Positions 32,739-42,860 of a stretch of 64,000 nt of DNA are shown in pieces. The notes beneath the pieces are model-generated. The model was not told the DNA's origin. It made no database searches and worked only from the letters and a program-made list of their open reading frames with translations. The stretch is taken from positions 48,066,930 through 48,130,929 of the forward strand of contig NC_053148.1 of assembly GCF_016808335.1 (NCBI RefSeq), given 5' to 3'. The position numbers and the translations under genes were made by a program. Origin of the DNA: Panicum virgatum (lineage: Eukaryota > Streptophyta > Magnoliopsida > Poales > Poaceae). The stretch's first letter is position 1. Each line of letters starts with the position of its first letter.

Positions 32739-32855
32739 CGTCTTCGTAGCCTTCGGGGAAGTCCTGTCCTTCGGTCTCGGGGTCGCGGAGCTGGTCCTCG
32801 TTCACCTGCTCACAGTACTGCTCGTTGACGGGCTCTCCTTCGCTCACTCCGCGGT
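32739..32855 (-). other. Putative LTR-encoded exon A (acidic peptide)
   Basis: The minus strand has an acceptor-like GCTGTAG at 32856-32862, followed by an open frame DRGVSEGEPVNEQYCE...EGYED. This frame ends at a possible GC-type donor (GCAAGT). The same block is in the 3' LTR (22403-22519). The diverged solo LTR (40673-40801) keeps the frame with a 12-bp in-frame insertion and no stop. The exon ends in phase 1, matching exon B. No start exon was found, so the full protein is unknown. Confidence 0.4.
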
Positions 32856-33743
32856 CTACAGCACACACAACCAAGCGTCCAATCAAAACAAAGATTCTAT
32901 CGTTGAGCTCGAATCGGAAACACATAAAATATAGAGTACGAAGTATTATTTTCGGGTGGTTTCCTAATGGCATGGCCAAAACCTGGTCATGAGGGGCGTG
33001 GTAAAGTTTCGGGTTGAACAGAGGTTGTTTGCTACATGAAATGATAGGTTTTAGCAAAGGTTCGGGATTGGATAAAGGGTCAGGGGCCTAGTTGTAAATA
33101 ATTTGAGAGAACTCGGGGTCTGTTTACGATTTCCAAAAGTATTTGGGCCTAAAAGAAAAGTGCAGGGACCTAATTGGGATTAATTTTGTTTAGTGGAAAG
33201 GTTTTTCTGCAAAAAGGGAAAACAGAAGGGCCTTTTTAGGAAAAGCTTATAAGGAGTGGGGGTTCTTTTTAGAAAACAGGGAAGGCTAGGGGGTTTTGGG
33301 CAAAATGCCCCTCCTTCTTCTACCCCCCGACGAGGCAAAACAGGGGAGCGGCTCAGGGCGCCGGCGACCTTGGGCCCGCGGCCCTGGGGCATGGTGGTGG
33401 CCGGAATTAGGGGGAAAAGGGGCAGGGTGACGTCGGGGTTTGATTCCCCTCCTCAATTTCAGAGGAGAGGGTCCGCGGAGAGGAGCACAGCGGCCATGGC
33501 CGTGGCGGATCAGCGGCGGCCGTGGCGGCGCGGTGGAAATGGCCAGAGGCAGTTGTCGGTAGGGGAAAAGGAAGGTGGAGGGTCCTAGCACCTACCTCGA
33601 CCCTTGGCTTGGGTAGGGAGGTGGCGGAACAAGCTGGCCACGGGAGCTGGCGGCGGTGGGCGAAGCGGTTCAAGGCGGCGGCGCTGTTTCGGTTCGGGAG
33701 GAGGCGGGCGGCGGCCGTGGTGGCCAGGAGCGTCGCGGAGGCC

Positions 33744-33754
33744 CCTTTTATAGG
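33744..33754 (-). promoter_or_regulatory. TATA box of the 5' LTR
   Basis: The minus strand reads CCTATAAAAGG followed by GGCCTCCGCG. The same box is in the 3' LTR (23408-23418), and a diverged solo LTR keeps CTATAAAAGGG at 41552-41562. Conservation across diverged LTRs supports a real core promoter, with transcription starting roughly 30 bases further along the minus strand. Confidence 0.7.
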
Positions 33755-34348
33755 AGGAATGAGGCGGTGGGGTGGGGTGAGCCGGTGGCGGCCGGTAGGT
33801 GCGTCCGGCGAGCGGTGCGGGACGGAGTTATGACGCTCCGCCCGCTTGCTGGCGTCGGGACGCGGCGGCGCGGCCGGCGAGGTGGCACAGCGATGATTCG
33901 ACCGCTCGGGCAGGCGCGAGCGGGGCCAGTGGCGCTGTGCGGCACAGGGAAACGGCAGCAAAGGTGGCGGGGCGGCGCACGTGGCTCGACGGAGCTCGCG
34001 CCGCTGCGGTTCGGCGTGCAGCGAGACCACGCGGCGGTGGCAGCGACGGGGGTGCGGCACGCGGTGCACGCGCAAGCGAGGATAGGCGGGACGCGGTCCG
34101 GCGAGCGGTGCGGTGGTGATGGCGGCCGCGGCGTGGCGCGGTCAGCCGGGGCGCCGTGCGCGTGCGCGTGTGCGCGTGGGCACGGGCAGGCGCACGCACA
34201 GTTGCGGGGCGAGCAGGGCGAGGTCGGAGCCAGGGCGGCGTGGCGCAGCCGGCGCAGGCGCGCGCGGGCGCGGCCAGGCGGCAAGCCGAGACGTGCGCGG
34301 GGAGAAGGGCTGGGCACGGCGGCGTTTGAGGCGTGCGGGAGCGAGGCA

Positions 34349-34484
34349 GGGGGGGAGGAAGGAAGGAGAGAGGGAGAGAAAAGAAAAGAGAAAAGGGGAA
34401 AAAGAAAAAGAAAATAGGAAAAAGAATTAAAGAGAAAGGAAATGGGGAAAAGGGAGGGAGAGAAAGGAAAAAGGAGGGGGAGGG
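34349..34484. repeat. Long purine-only tract in U3
   Basis: About 135 plus-strand bases that are nearly all A or G (GGAGGAAGGAAGGAGAGAGG and onward, few interruptions). The 3' LTR copy lies at about 24004-24137 and a diverged counterpart in the solo LTR at about 42215-42367. It sits in U3, upstream of the TATA box on the coding strand. Confidence 0.7.
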
Positions 34485-34787
34485 GCGGTGCGCGCCAGCG
34501 GCGACCGCGGCCGCGGTCGGCCACGCGTGGCGTGCGGGCCGCGGGAGGTGGGGCACGCGGTCGGAGGGGAAAAGGAGAGAGGGAAAAAGAGGGGGCGGGA
34601 TTCGCGGCGGCCGGTCACGACGCGTCGCGTTGGATGGGAAGGAGATGGGACGTGGATTGAAGTCGGGTGTCGGGTTGTTCGGGGGAGGTTCTGGGAATTA
34701 GGGTTCAGGGTTTAAGGGAAGTCGAGCTCAACGAAAAACAACTTAGCGCATGATTTGTTTAGTGAATTTTCAGGATGTTACACTTAA

Positions 34788-35939
34788 ATTGCGCCGCCGC
34801 TTGTCCGCCCCCAGATCCGGCTCCTCCGCAGCCCCTGTGCCTCATCCTCCACCACCAAATCTGGCAGCTGCTCCTCCACCCTGCACTCCTCCTTCCACTG
34901 CTCCAAGCATCCCCACCGCCGGCCCCGACCTGGACGACGCTGCCGGCCCCGTCCTGATTGACTACCTCCACCTCCTCTGCTACCCCAGCCAAGGCAAGAC
35001 CATGTTCATGTTCTTTGATTTGGTCACGCTGTGATTCCCTTTGTTTCGAGTTTTGAAGGAGGACAGTGGGTTTGCATTTTTAGCAAACCAATCATGCCTC
35101 CAACCATGCTAATTCGGCCCTATACTTGCATTGCTCTAGGTTGCATGTCCATTTTTCAGGCCTATAATTACGCGGACTAATTGTTGCAAGTACTGTCTGC
35201 TAGCTGAAGCCTCCAAATACTGCAAGGTAGCATGGCCACAATTTCCCCCCTTTTTTTGGTCAATGAGACTGCACCGTTCCACATCTTCTGTGCTGTCGAT
35301 GAGTAGTTCAGTAGCAGTCCATTGCACGTACGCATCATGCCGGCCGCGTTCTCTCATTCTAGTGGCGTGATAGCTCCATGCTGCGCTGCGCCACGAGAGC
35401 CAAGGCATAGCAGCAGCTGCCTGGGCGTCAGATTTGCCTTAACTTGCTGCCCTTAGCCTGTTCAATGTTTTGACTGCTCCGCAATACTTATTCTTACTAA
35501 TTCTATCTAGGCCATGAGACCATGACTGCGCCGCTCGCCAGCGTCCTCTATTCTGAACAGGCCTCTAATACAGATTTTTAGATTTATTCACCATGCACCA
35601 AAACAAAAGGGCATTCACTTCAATCTTCAATTATTGTTTGATATTATCAGTCAATGTAGTGATTTTCTGACAGCACCACTTTAGTGATGACTGTCTGAAT
35701 GTCTTTCTATCTGATTATTCAGCTGGAGGGCCTTGGGAATCTAATTAACCTCTACACGGACTGCGCATCTTTGACTGATCTCTTGAGCTCACTATCTGGT
35801 TAGCTACCTTGGCACATACGGATTTGATGGAATCGGTAATTCCCTCAAGCAAATATGGGTATTTTTATGTGCCTTTATTTATTATTATTGAAAGTGCAAT
35901 GGATTATTAGTTGACATATACGGTGGTTATTATGCTTAG
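34788..35939 (+). other. 5' part of the hAT element, upstream of transposase
   Basis: Begins GC-rich (continuing the segment left of the retrotransposon, which shares CCCCCAGATCCGGCT with it) and becomes AT-rich. It probably holds the 5' UTR and one or more introns of the transposase gene, because the ATG at 35940 directly follows TATGCTTAG. No other coding region is supported. Confidence 0.4.
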
Positions 35940-37860
35940 ATGTCAACTTCTCATCCGGCTGAGGCCTCAGACACCAATACAAGCAATGATGACCATTCAT
36001 CAGGAACACCAAATAGGAGGTCTAAAGTTTGGGAACACTTTGAGCCAGAGTTGGTTGAGGTGGATGGTGCTCTGAAGGCTGTTTGTAGATACTGCAACAT
36101 GAAGATGGCTAGCGGAAAATCAGGTAGAAACAGTTTGAGAAATCACATAAAAGATTCTTGTCGAAAAATTAGTGCAGATGATAGACAAAGGTTTATTGCC
36201 ACAATTCAGAAACAACCAGCGGGTCCATTTACCTTCAATCCTCAAATAAGTCGTGTGTTAATGATAACTTGGTGCATTCGGGCAGAGGTTGCATTTAATA
36301 AATTTGAGGATCCAAGTTTTTTTACCATGGACGGCACCCTTGCAGCCCACATTTGATTGCATTGGGCGCCAAACAATCTGCAATGATTATGTTCGTATGT
36401 ATGGAAGAGTGAAGCAAACATTAGCAAGTGAACTGCAAGATCTTGATTCTCGCATATGCTTCACTTCTGATCTGTGGACATCTAACCAAAAGCTGGGATA
36501 TATTTGTCTAATAGCCCATTATATGGATGCTAACTTTGCCTTGCATAAGAAGATAATTTCTTTCAAAGCAGTGAAGTATCCACATAGTGGTCTAGCCATT
36601 CAGGAGGCAATCACAAGATGTATGACGAAGTATGGAATAAAAGAAAAGATGTTCACTATCGCCCTTGACAATGCATCAAACGATAACACAGCTTGTGACC
36701 TTTTGCAAGAAAGTGCCAAATCAGACTTGTTGTTTGGTGGTCAACATCTTCGAGTTAGATGCTGTGCTCATATTCTGAATCTTCTTGTCCAAGATGGTAT
36801 GACTATTGCTGATGCAACACTTGGGATGATCCGGGGTCTGATTAGGCACATTAATTCCTCACCGAGAAGAATCCAAAGTTTTAACGAGATAGCTGAAAGA
36901 GAGGGTCTTGCTCCAAAGGCTGGTTTGGTTCTTGATATTCCGAACCGTTGGAACTCAACTTATGATATGATTGTTGAGGCTGTGAAGTACAGGAGCGTGC
37001 TGAAGAGGTATGCTGCATCAAATCAAGAACCTTTTCCATCAAATGATGACTGGATAATAGTTGAGGCTATAGGTGATTTTCTTGAGGCTTTCAAAGAAGC
37101 TACAAGGGCGTTCTCAGCTGATAGATATCCTACAGCACACATTTTTTTGGATAATGTTCTTTGCATTCATGAAGCTTTAAAAAATTTAGAAATGCAAGCT
37201 AATGAAGCCATACGAAATTTGGGTAGAGCAATGGAAAGCAAATTTAGCAAGTATTGGGATGGGAACTATAATATGACACTTGTTATTGCAATGGTACTTG
37301 ATCCAAGAAAGAAGATGGACTTCTTGGAATTCTTTTATCAGAGGGTGTGCAACTACTTTATTGATATTGAGACAAGCATGACTTCAGCTAGAGAATGGAT
37401 GACTGAGTATTTTAGGAAATATGAAGAGATTGTTAGGATAAATGGTGTAGATCCAGTGTATACTATTGTATCTAGAGGCATTCCTGTGCTAGCTAAAAGA
37501 AGAATGCACCAAGAGTTTGGCCACTTTAGAAATCAAAAGAGAGCTAGCAATACTCAAAAATCGGAACTTGATGCATATCTGGAAGATGAACATGTGAGAG
37601 ATGATGAAAAATTTGAGATCGTGAGTTGGTGGAAGACAAATAAAGACAAGTATCATGTCCTATCAGCCATGGCACGAGACTTCCTTGCAATTTCATTGAG
37701 CACTGTGTCTTTTGAGTCCGCATTTAGTTTGAGTGGTCGGATTCTTAGTGATAATCGGAGTTCAATGACACCTGAAACCCTTGAAGCCCTTGTTTGTGTT
37801 AAGGATTGGTTGTATAAGCTCCCAGGCAATGAAGACTGCTCTCAGATTGTGGTTGACTAG
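35940..37860 (+). pseudogene. hAT transposase (BED finger, dimerisation domain), one frameshift
   Basis: Cut-and-paste transposase of the hAT superfamily, close in layout to RICESLEEPER/DAYSLEEPER-type proteins. The first frame (35940 on) has a BED zinc finger: VWEHFEPELVEVDG, CRYCNMKM, LRNHIKDSC. It then runs to a stop at 36354. The remaining 523 codons continue in the next frame (36289-37860) with FTSDLWTSNQKLGY, the catalytic-core region ALDNASNDNTA and CCAHILNLLVQDG, a linker, and the C-terminal dimerisation domain (SELDAYLED, WWKTNKDKYHVLSAMARDFL, SSMTPETLEALVCVKDWL). The break coincides with a run of seven T at 36317-36323, where six T would keep the frame. Apart from that the gene looks intact. 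Confidence 0.9.
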
Positions 37861-39566
37861 CACAGGTCAGTTCAATTGTTTACCAGCTTATTCTGAGTTT
37901 CTACTTGTGTTTTGTAAACAGAGCCATCAAAGACTAGAGCCAAATTTAGTGTTGTAAGGAAATTTCTTGGCATATGGATGGTTATAATTATTCTTTGTTG
38001 GGAATTAGGACATCTGTAGGAGAGGTTCTTCTTGTTTTGTCAGGATGCCCCCACTAAGATTCTGATGGATATTACAGTGACTTTTTCAAAACAATATCTA
38101 CCTAATTGTTAGATCTGCTAGCCCTTTTTATTTTTGCCATCATAGCCTCAAAATCCTAATGCAGCTGACACATTCTGCTAAGTAGTTGGTGATTAGATTC
38201 CAAGCACAACACCCCACATCAATCGCAAACTGGCCTAATGTTACAAATTAACCTGGCGTTGGCCTTCTAGTGGCAAATAAGATATCTGCACACCTGCCAG
38301 CCATGTTGGGTCTGAAGTGTTAACATTGTGATTGAAATAAGATGTATGTTTTCATTTATAGCTTGTCATTTATGGAGATGGGATAAGCAGTTTTGTTCAG
38401 CAAAGCATATTCAGATGTTTATGCAGTCGATGTTGTCATTTCTTATGTAGTGTAATAGAAAACAATGTTATTATCATCATACGAAATTTGAGGACCTAAA
38501 TCTTTTCTGGGATAGCTGAGGAACCACAATACCCCATGCAGGTATGGCAATTGTAGGCTACCATAAACCTGAGCAAGTGCTTGCACATCTTACATTTCGT
38601 GCCAACATTTCGACAGTCTCTCTCAAACCATATTTTGTGTCTCCAGACTTCTAGAGGTGGACTAGAAATATAGATGGTTTCAGAGCCAATTCAATGGAAC
38701 AAAGTTCGTTCTGTTGATTTCTTGTACATCTTGGATAGTGGATCATTAGATCATTGCTAATGTTCTATGGAATACTTTGATTTATTGTGCTTTTTTTTGC
38801 AATGTTTTACCATTTTCCTGAGGTTATTTCTATTGTAACGCGGGTTACCTTGGTTCCCTTTTCAGGTTCAGAAGTTGCTCTAGTAGACAGTAACTGTCTA
38901 ATTGTATTTGACATGACAATGGCTGCATAAGATTGTACATGTTTAGGAAAAAACCCCTATAGTTTAAGTAGCTTTGTATGTGGATTCACTCGTTGAAGGC
39001 TGTAACTTGTAGGTTCCAGGGTGTACTGCCTAATAAGACTGGGCTTGTTGCTGACACTCCTTGTCTTTGTACACCGTTTTTGCTAGGATCCCCCTAGCTA
39101 TCTCAGTACCTTGTTCATTAGCGGCAGCTTAATCATGTTTTGCCATGTCGATAGCAGTATGTTGTAAGGTTATTGCGGATTAGGATGTAATGTTCAGCTC
39201 CAAGTCCGTTTGATTAACGATGCTCTGAATTCAGTACATCTAGATCCTGATAGAGTTTGTTGATGCACCTGACATTGGCATCATGGTCCTGCCCAGTTTT
39301 ATGTTCTGGAGTGCTTGCTTGGAAGATACGATGGTTGAGCTTTGATGGGTGGTAGCATACTCTTGTTGCCTTGTTCTAGGATAATATTGATAATTATCCA
39401 TGGCAACCCCACGGGAGCAGCCCCATGGTAACTCAAGACATGGTGGGTTGGGTTGGGCTGGGGATAACTTGATTTGAAATGGGGTGGGGTGGAGTAAGAA
39501 GAAAAAAACTTATTTGCTTTGGATCGGGGTGGGAATGGGTTGGATTCTTGCCCATTAGCAGGGCTA
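37861..39566 (+). other. 3' part of the hAT element, non-coding
   Basis: 1.7 kb of AT-rich DNA after the transposase stop with no reading frame of note, ending in GGGTTGGG-rich subterminal sequence and the right inverted repeat. It probably holds the transposase 3' UTR. Confidence 0.5.
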
Positions 39567-39666
39567 GCAGTAAACTTATTGCAGTATGGATATACCCTAA
39601 ACCTCCACCCCACACCGGGCTACGCCAAAGCTCATCGTAAAGTAGCGGAGCTCCACGTTTACTATC

Positions 39667-42618
39667 TGAAGCGTCCCCTCATAAGAGAAGACTTAAATGT
39701 GTTACAAACATCAGTCTCAGGAGGCTGATGACACATTTATTACATCAGATGGTTCATTACCGTACAACTCTACGCGGTAGTGAGCAGAGAAACGCCACTA
39801 TCGCGAGGATTACAATCCACACACACGCAACGATATTAAATATAAAAAGAAAGTCATCAGAGTCTTGCGCCATGCGGTATCTCCTGCGGGTGACCCTAAT
39901 CCACAGGCAAGGCTGGGTGCAGGACGGTACCCCTACTCAACGTCGTCGGGTACAAAGTCTGGATCTTCTTCTGTAAAAATAAATAATGGGGTGACTACAA
40001 ACGTACTCAGCAAGTCCAACCACACCCACGGAGGGGGGTATAAGCAGAATAATATGCACAGGGTAATTCAAGGATAAGGTTAAGGTTTACTTTTGCGGAA
40101 AACAATATTTTATGCTAGGGTTCATTTGAAAACAAGCACTGCCACACAGTGCCCATACAACGGTCGAGTGAATATCCTGGTGGCTATCAGACTAATTAGT
40201 GAGATTTATGCTAAGCCGTTGCCCATACAACGGTCGAGTGATTTGCACGAGAGTGGAGTTAGGTGAGATGTAACACCAACTCGGTCCTTAGTGGCGACAA
40301 GATGGATATCTCCCTTCTTTGCTCTGCCACACATGCACAAGCACACCGAACGGCAAATCACACAGAAATGCCATCCATCCCGTCTAGACTCATCTTTCGA
40401 AAATCCACTTTTATCCCTTCCCCCCCACACCTTTTCTTTATAAAACAAGTTGTATAAAGTAGCAGGTCCTAAGCGTTCTAGTATCGATTAATGTCCAAGC
40501 AAAATCAGACATTAATCTAGGTGGTCAAGGAATGGTTATAACAAATCAAGGGGTGGCTATCCAACCATGTTTTCAACAAGCAAAACATATGCAATTTTGT
40601 AAAACAGGCCAATAGGTTGTGTTTATAAAAACTAGGACAAAATCATGCATCAAAGGATGGGATAGAACTTGCCGTCTTCGAAGCCTTCGGGGAGGTCCTG
40701 GTCGAAGCACTGTCCTTCGGGCTCGGGATCGCGGAACTGGTCCTCGTTCGCGGGCTCACAGTACTGTTCGTCAACGGGCTCTCCTTCGTTCACACCGTGA
40801 TCTACGACGTATACAAACACACAATCAGGAAAAAGAAATAAAAGTTTTATCTTTGAGCTCGAATCGAAAATGATTAAGATATTGAGTTCGGAGTAATATT
40901 TTCGGGCGGTTTCCTAATGGCATGGAAAAAATTATGTCACGAGAGGCGTGGTAAAGTTTTAGGTAGATCCGAGGTCGTTTGGCGCATGAAATGATAGGTT
41001 ATATAAAGGTTTAGAGGTTAAATTAGAGTCCAGGGGCCTATTTGTAATTATATTTAAGGAGGCAGGGGCTTGGTTTGTATTTTAGAAACTATTTGGGTCA
41101 TTCTAAAAAGGGTCAGGGCTTATTTATAAATATGTTACATAGTGGAGGGGTTTGTTTGTGAATATCATAAAGTGCAGGGATGTTTTTGCATAAAAGCCAA
41201 AGGGTGGAGGGATTCTTTAATAAATAGAGGGAAGGAGAGGTGGCTATGGGCAAATATGCCCCTTTCTTCCTCCTCCCTCCACAGGAAACTGGGGAGGCGG
41301 CCGTAGGGCGTCGGTGGCGGCCAATCCGGCTGCTCCGGGCCACGGCGGCGGCTGGGAACAAGGGGGAAAGGAAAAGGGGGGTGCGCGGGAGTGGTTCCTG
41401 GCCTCACCTCGGGCTGGGTTGGCGCACAGAGGTGGCTCGACGTGAACGGATGGCGGCAGGAGAAGGGGACTGCGGCGGCGGCTCTGCGGCTAGGAAGGGG
41501 GAACTATGGCTGGGGGGCAGGGTTGTGGGGATGGCGAGCTACGCTGGGTACCCTTTTATAGGCGCCATAGGTCGGTGGCGGGGGGAGGTCGCGACGGGGA
41601 GGTCGTCCGGCGAACGGTGCGGGCGGGATTAATGGCAAGCGGCCGCGTTGTGTTGTCGCGAAGCGGCGTGCGGCGTTCCGGGCACGTGGGTGCTGCTGTG
41701 GCCAACGTCGGCCTTGGTTCGCGCCCCCGCGTCGAGGCGGCACAGGCGGCGGCACACAGATCGCCCGGCAGGCGGCTCGGTGGGGCTGGCGATGCGACGC
41801 GTCGCGCAGCGACGAGCGGCGCGGCGGCGTTCCGGGCACGCGCTCCGCATGCGCGTGGACCGGCACGGCGGTTCGTGCGCGTGCGTGGGGGCTGGCGAGC
41901 CGTGTAGCAAAGTGGCAGCGACGAGCGGCGCGCGGCACGGCGTGCGACGCGAGCACGCGGTACGCGTGCGCGCGTGTTGTGGCACGGCCGCGTGTGTGTG
42001 CGTGCGGCTCGGCGTGAGCGCGGCGAGCGGCTCGCGCGGCGTGAGCAGTGGGTGGCAGCGGCGGCGTGCGCGTGTGCATGTAGCGGGGTAGGGGAGGCGT
42101 GCGAGCGGGGCAGGCGGCCGAGGCGTGGTGCGGTGTGGGCCAGGGGCGGTGTGCGAGCGCAGGGGCAGCGGGAGCCGAGCGCGCGGGCTGGGCAGGGCGC
42201 GCGCGAGAGTGGAGCAGAGGAGGGAGAAGGAGAAGGAAGAGGGAGGGAGGAAAAAAAGAGAAAGAGAGAAAAGAGAAAAAGAAAAGGAAGAAAAGAAAAG
42301 GAAAAAGAGGAAAAGAATTGGGAAAAGGGAAGAAAAATAGGAAAAAGGGAAAAAGGGGGAAAAGGGGCGAGCGCGCGCCGGCGGCGTTCGCGGCGGGCGG
42401 TCGCGCGTGGCGACAAACCGCCGAGCGGCGCGGAACGGGGCGGTGAAAAGGAAAGGGTAACGTCGGCGGAAAAATGAAACGATGATGGAAATTAGATGTC
42501 AGGACAGCGGAAAAATTGAGGGAGGGGTTTAGGGTTTAGGATTAAATGAGTTCAACGATAAATTTTGAAGACAACTTAGCGCGTAATTTAATTAGTAGAT
42601 TTTTTCCGGGATGTCACA
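39667..42618 (-). mobile_element. Solo LTR of the Tekay-like family, diverged
   Basis: 2,952 bp with the same ends as the large LTRs (TGAAGCGTCCCCTCATAAGA at the left, GGGATGTCACA at the right). It shares many internal blocks with 21009-24435, including TATA box, exon-like blocks and purine tract, but with many substitutions and indels. It is flanked by a perfect 5-bp TSD CTATC (39662-39666 and 42619-42623). No internal domain is present, so it is a solo LTR left by LTR-LTR recombination of an older relative. Confidence 0.92.
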
Positions 42619-42623
42619 CTATC

Positions 42624-42860
42624 CCTTGTTTAGTTGCCTTCAAATTCCAAAATTTTACAAGATTTCCCATCACATCAAATCTTTGAATGCATTCATGGAG
42701 AATTAAATGTAGCTAAACAAAATAACTAATTACACAGTTTATCTATAATTTGTGAGACGAATCTTTTGAGCCTAGTTAACCCATGATCGGATAATAATCA
42801 TCATATACAAACAAAAATACCACAGTACTTTACACCAAAACTTTATGCATCTAAACAAGG
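42624..42860. mobile_element. MITE, 'GAGACGAATCTTTTGAG' family, complete
   Basis: A 237-bp element with terminal inverted repeats CCTTGTTTAG...CTAAACAAGG and the internal hallmark GAGACGAATCTTTTGAGCCT. It starts at the base after the solo-LTR target duplication. Non-coding. Confidence 0.75.

Larger units (their letters stand above)
21009..34782 (-). mobile_element. Tekay-like Ty3/gypsy chromovirus, young and apparently intact
   Basis: A 13,774-bp LTR retrotransposon with LTRs of 3,427 bp (21009-24435) and 3,438 bp (31345-34782). Plus-strand LTR ends are TGAAGCG...TTACA and the perfect TSD is CTTAA (21004-21008 and 34783-34787). The LTRs differ by roughly 20 substitutions plus a 9-bp and a 2-bp indel. 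The minus strand carries PBS, two paralogous extra ORFs, an uninterrupted gag-pol frame of 1536 codons ending in a chromodomain, and a purine-rich tract. Very large LTRs and the chromodomain suggest the Tekay clade, which I believe includes rice RIRE3 and RIRE8. Nothing seen prevents autonomy. Confidence 0.93.
31345..34782 (-). repeat. 5' LTR of the Tekay-like element
   Basis: 3,438 bp, 5' relative to the coding strand. The U3 part (34782 down to about 33755) is GC-rich with a long purine/pyrimidine-biased tract. A TATA box follows, then a very long R/U5 region of about 2.4 kb that forms the transcript leader. Confidence 0.95.
20745..39566 (+). mobile_element. hAT transposon split by a 13.8-kb LTR retrotransposon
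   Basis: The left end TAGGCCTGCTAATGGG and the right end, in reverse complement TAGCCCTGCTAATGGG, form a 16-bp inverted repeat with one mismatch. It is flanked by a perfect 8-bp duplication GCAGTAAA (20737-20744 and 39567-39574). Removing the Tekay-like insertion and one copy of its TSD leaves an hAT element of about 5.0 kb with one transposase gene at 35940-37860. Subterminal regions are rich in GGGTTGGG-type words. This is the outermost layer of the nest and therefore older than the retrotransposon. Confidence 0.92.

Noticed and set aside
21009..34782. The two 3.4-kb near-identical blocks as a segmental duplication
   Set aside because: Termini, exact CTTAA duplication, PBS, polypurine tract and gag-pol between them show that they are LTRs of one element.
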